DNA from: Bog-473 sp963800725
GTDB lineage: Bacteria > Actinomycetota > Acidimicrobiia > Acidimicrobiales > RAAP-2
Length of the DNA stretch: 64,000 nucleotides
Direction: 5' to 3'
Assembly (NCBI GenBank): GCA_963800725.1
Contig: CAWDCE010000021.1
Span: forward strand, 42,801-106,800
The translations under genes and the position numbers were made by a program. Below the pieces are notes generated by a model that had not been told where the DNA came from, did not search any database, and worked only from the letters and a program-made list of their open reading frames with translations. Positions 63,240 to 64,000 of the stretch are shown here, piece after piece. Positions within the stretch are counted from its first letter, which is position 1; every line of letters begins with the position of its first letter.

Positions 63240-63614
63240 GCTAATTCAGCAACTTACCGACTGCCCCATTTTGGTGCAACGCGATTCGGTTACCAAATTT
63301 GGTGCACACGACCCTGAAGAACCGGCGTTTTCCCACTCGCAGGCCATCGCCCATCAGCCTACCCGTGAAGCCGGGGCTGAGGTGGGCGAAGGCTTTTCGG
63401 CGCAGTTGTCACGGCCCATGCCAGGGAGCAACCGCGCTGCACCGACGATGCCGGCAGGGCCTCTTCCAGCTCCGCCTGTAGAATCGCGAAGCCCAAAGCG
63501 GACGGCCCGCCACTCGTGGGCAAACGTCCATAAGAGCTGTTTCCAAGTTCGGCGAGGTGCCCCCATCCGGCCAAACCCACTGGCCCAAGTTACGCCAGGA
63601 ATCCGCCGTGGCAA
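63240..63614. other. Stretch without a supported gene
   Basis: About 375 bases right of the tRNA-Asp fragment. Short frames on both strands overlap, none with a recognisable domain. Nothing further seen. Confidence 0.35.
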
Positions 63615-63848
63615 TCACTCCACCACTGATATCGAAAGGTCTTCAAGGAGCATCAATCCAGTATCCTCGAGTCTTGTGAGGATGCCGTCCACGACTTCCT
63701 TGTCGCTTAGGGAGCGCAAGGCTTCGTCAGGTTCACAGACCCGCAAAATCGACGACCCTGCCATGAAGACATGCAGACTTGTAGTTTTTGCTACCGAAGA
63801 ACCGCGAACCCCAAGGACGGGGGGGGTTGGGCTACGCCGCCTGGGCAA
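63615..63848 (-). CDS. Hypothetical protein fragment
   Basis: 77 residues at most. The C-terminal part (DEALRSLSDKEVVDGILTRL, then EDTGLMLLEDLSISVVE) looks like real protein, acidic and helical. The N-terminal part is Arg/Pro-rich and less convincing. No ribosome site at 63848, so the start is doubtful. Confidence 0.3.
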   Translation of the reverse strand: MPRRRSPTPPVLGVRGSSVAKTTSLHVFMAGSSILRVCEPDEALRSLSDKEVVDGILTRLEDTGLMLLEDLSISVVE

Positions 63849-63889
63849 GCATCTGTTACAATCAAGCTAGAGAGGGCGCGCGAAACCAC

Positions 63890-64000
63890 ATGGCCACCGG
63901 TTACAAATCGGAGTTGGTGAAGATCTATCACTCTCTGGGGCGCAAGAAGCGCCTGGGGACGGTGATTTTCTTCGTCACGTCGGTTTGCAATGCCAAGTGC
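63890..64000 (+). CDS. Radical SAM protein, N-terminal start (runs off right edge)
   Basis: 37 codons are visible, from ATG 63890: ATGYKSELVKIYHSLGRKKR, then VIFFVTSVCNAKC, which is the first strand of a radical SAM barrel leading into the first Cys of a CxxxCxxC motif (CNAKC...). An upstream AGAGAGGG stretch could serve as ribosome site. The rest of the protein lies outside the window, so the reaction cannot be told. Confidence 0.72.
   Translation, partial: MATGYKSELVKIYHSLGRKKRLGTVIFFVTSVCNAKC

Noticed and set aside
63190..63240. A complete tRNA gene.
   Set aside because: Only the 3' half pairs properly; the 5' acceptor strand, D-arm and 5' side of the anticodon stem are absent.

Overview
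The window reads as a GC-rich Actinomycetota genome, most likely Acidimicrobiia or a relative. The reasons are a mycothiol synthase (MshD), F420-type enzymes (an LLM oxidoreductase and a Ddn-like protein), an ANTAR response regulator next to polA, menaquinone genes, frequent GTG starts and many GTGA/ATGA overlaps. From about 59.05 kb to the right end, base composition and gene content change (about half G/C by hand count of one line, against about three quarters in core genes). That end is either foreign DNA or a mis-joined contig, with the join inside a truncated IS4-type transposase.

Layout. 1-3.4 kb (minus): menC, a small coiled-coil protein, an ANTAR regulator and polA (runs off the left edge). 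3.45 kb: tRNA-Leu(CAA). About 3.5-19.5 kb: a lower-GC accessory block bordered by that tRNA. It holds an MMPL-type RND exporter divergent from tetR-cytochrome P450, with a palindrome between them, then a copper and thiol-redox cluster: VKOR, a DUF929 thioredoxin-like protein, a 645-residue membrane protein with a Met-rich stretch, SCO1, a secreted-repeat protein, DUF5134, a CopA P-type ATPase, PCuAC, an M56 protease and a BlaI/CopY repressor. A dyad of the form CTAC-N5-GTAG sits upstream of three of its transcription units and ties them into one putative BlaI regulon. 19.5-27.2 kb: a membrane-anchored protein, an acyltransferase, the fabD-fabG-acpP-fabF cluster, a secreted esterase and an F420-type oxidoreductase. 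27.3-42.3 kb (mostly minus): an arylsulfatase, then trpA-B-F-C, a Ddn-like gene, ygfZ, trpE, hisI, a groES-like gene and hisF-A-H-B-C-D. 42.3-58.7 kb: a vapBC-like pair, nth, mshD, a VIT1-type transporter, a MaoC hydratase, menG, menF, a two-component system, a polyprenol-phosphate mannosyltransferase, an AI-2E permease, a flippase-like membrane protein, a cupin, an esterase, a HAD hydrolase, DUF2277 and a Gfo/Idh/MocA oxidoreductase. 58.7-64 kb: the tail of a methyltransferase joined to the IS4-type transposase, a small Cys-rich gene, IS-like repeats, a three-gene operon with a Tse2-like ADP-ribosyltransferase candidate, a ParD-like antitoxin, the 3' half of a tRNA-Asp and the start of a radical SAM gene.

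More than 20 genes are interrupted by single-base frame changes (polA, menC, mmpL, copA, blaI, trpE, trpC, hisB, hisC, hisH, ygfZ, mshD and others). Conserved protein sequence resumes in another frame within a few codons, and the essential trp, his and polA genes are hit as often as accessory ones. I read these as uncorrected indels in the assembly, not as pseudogenes, and I give whole-gene coordinates across them.

The most interesting local system is the putative BlaI/M56-controlled copper island at 8.6-19.2 kb. The most important caution is the junction near 59.05 kb.
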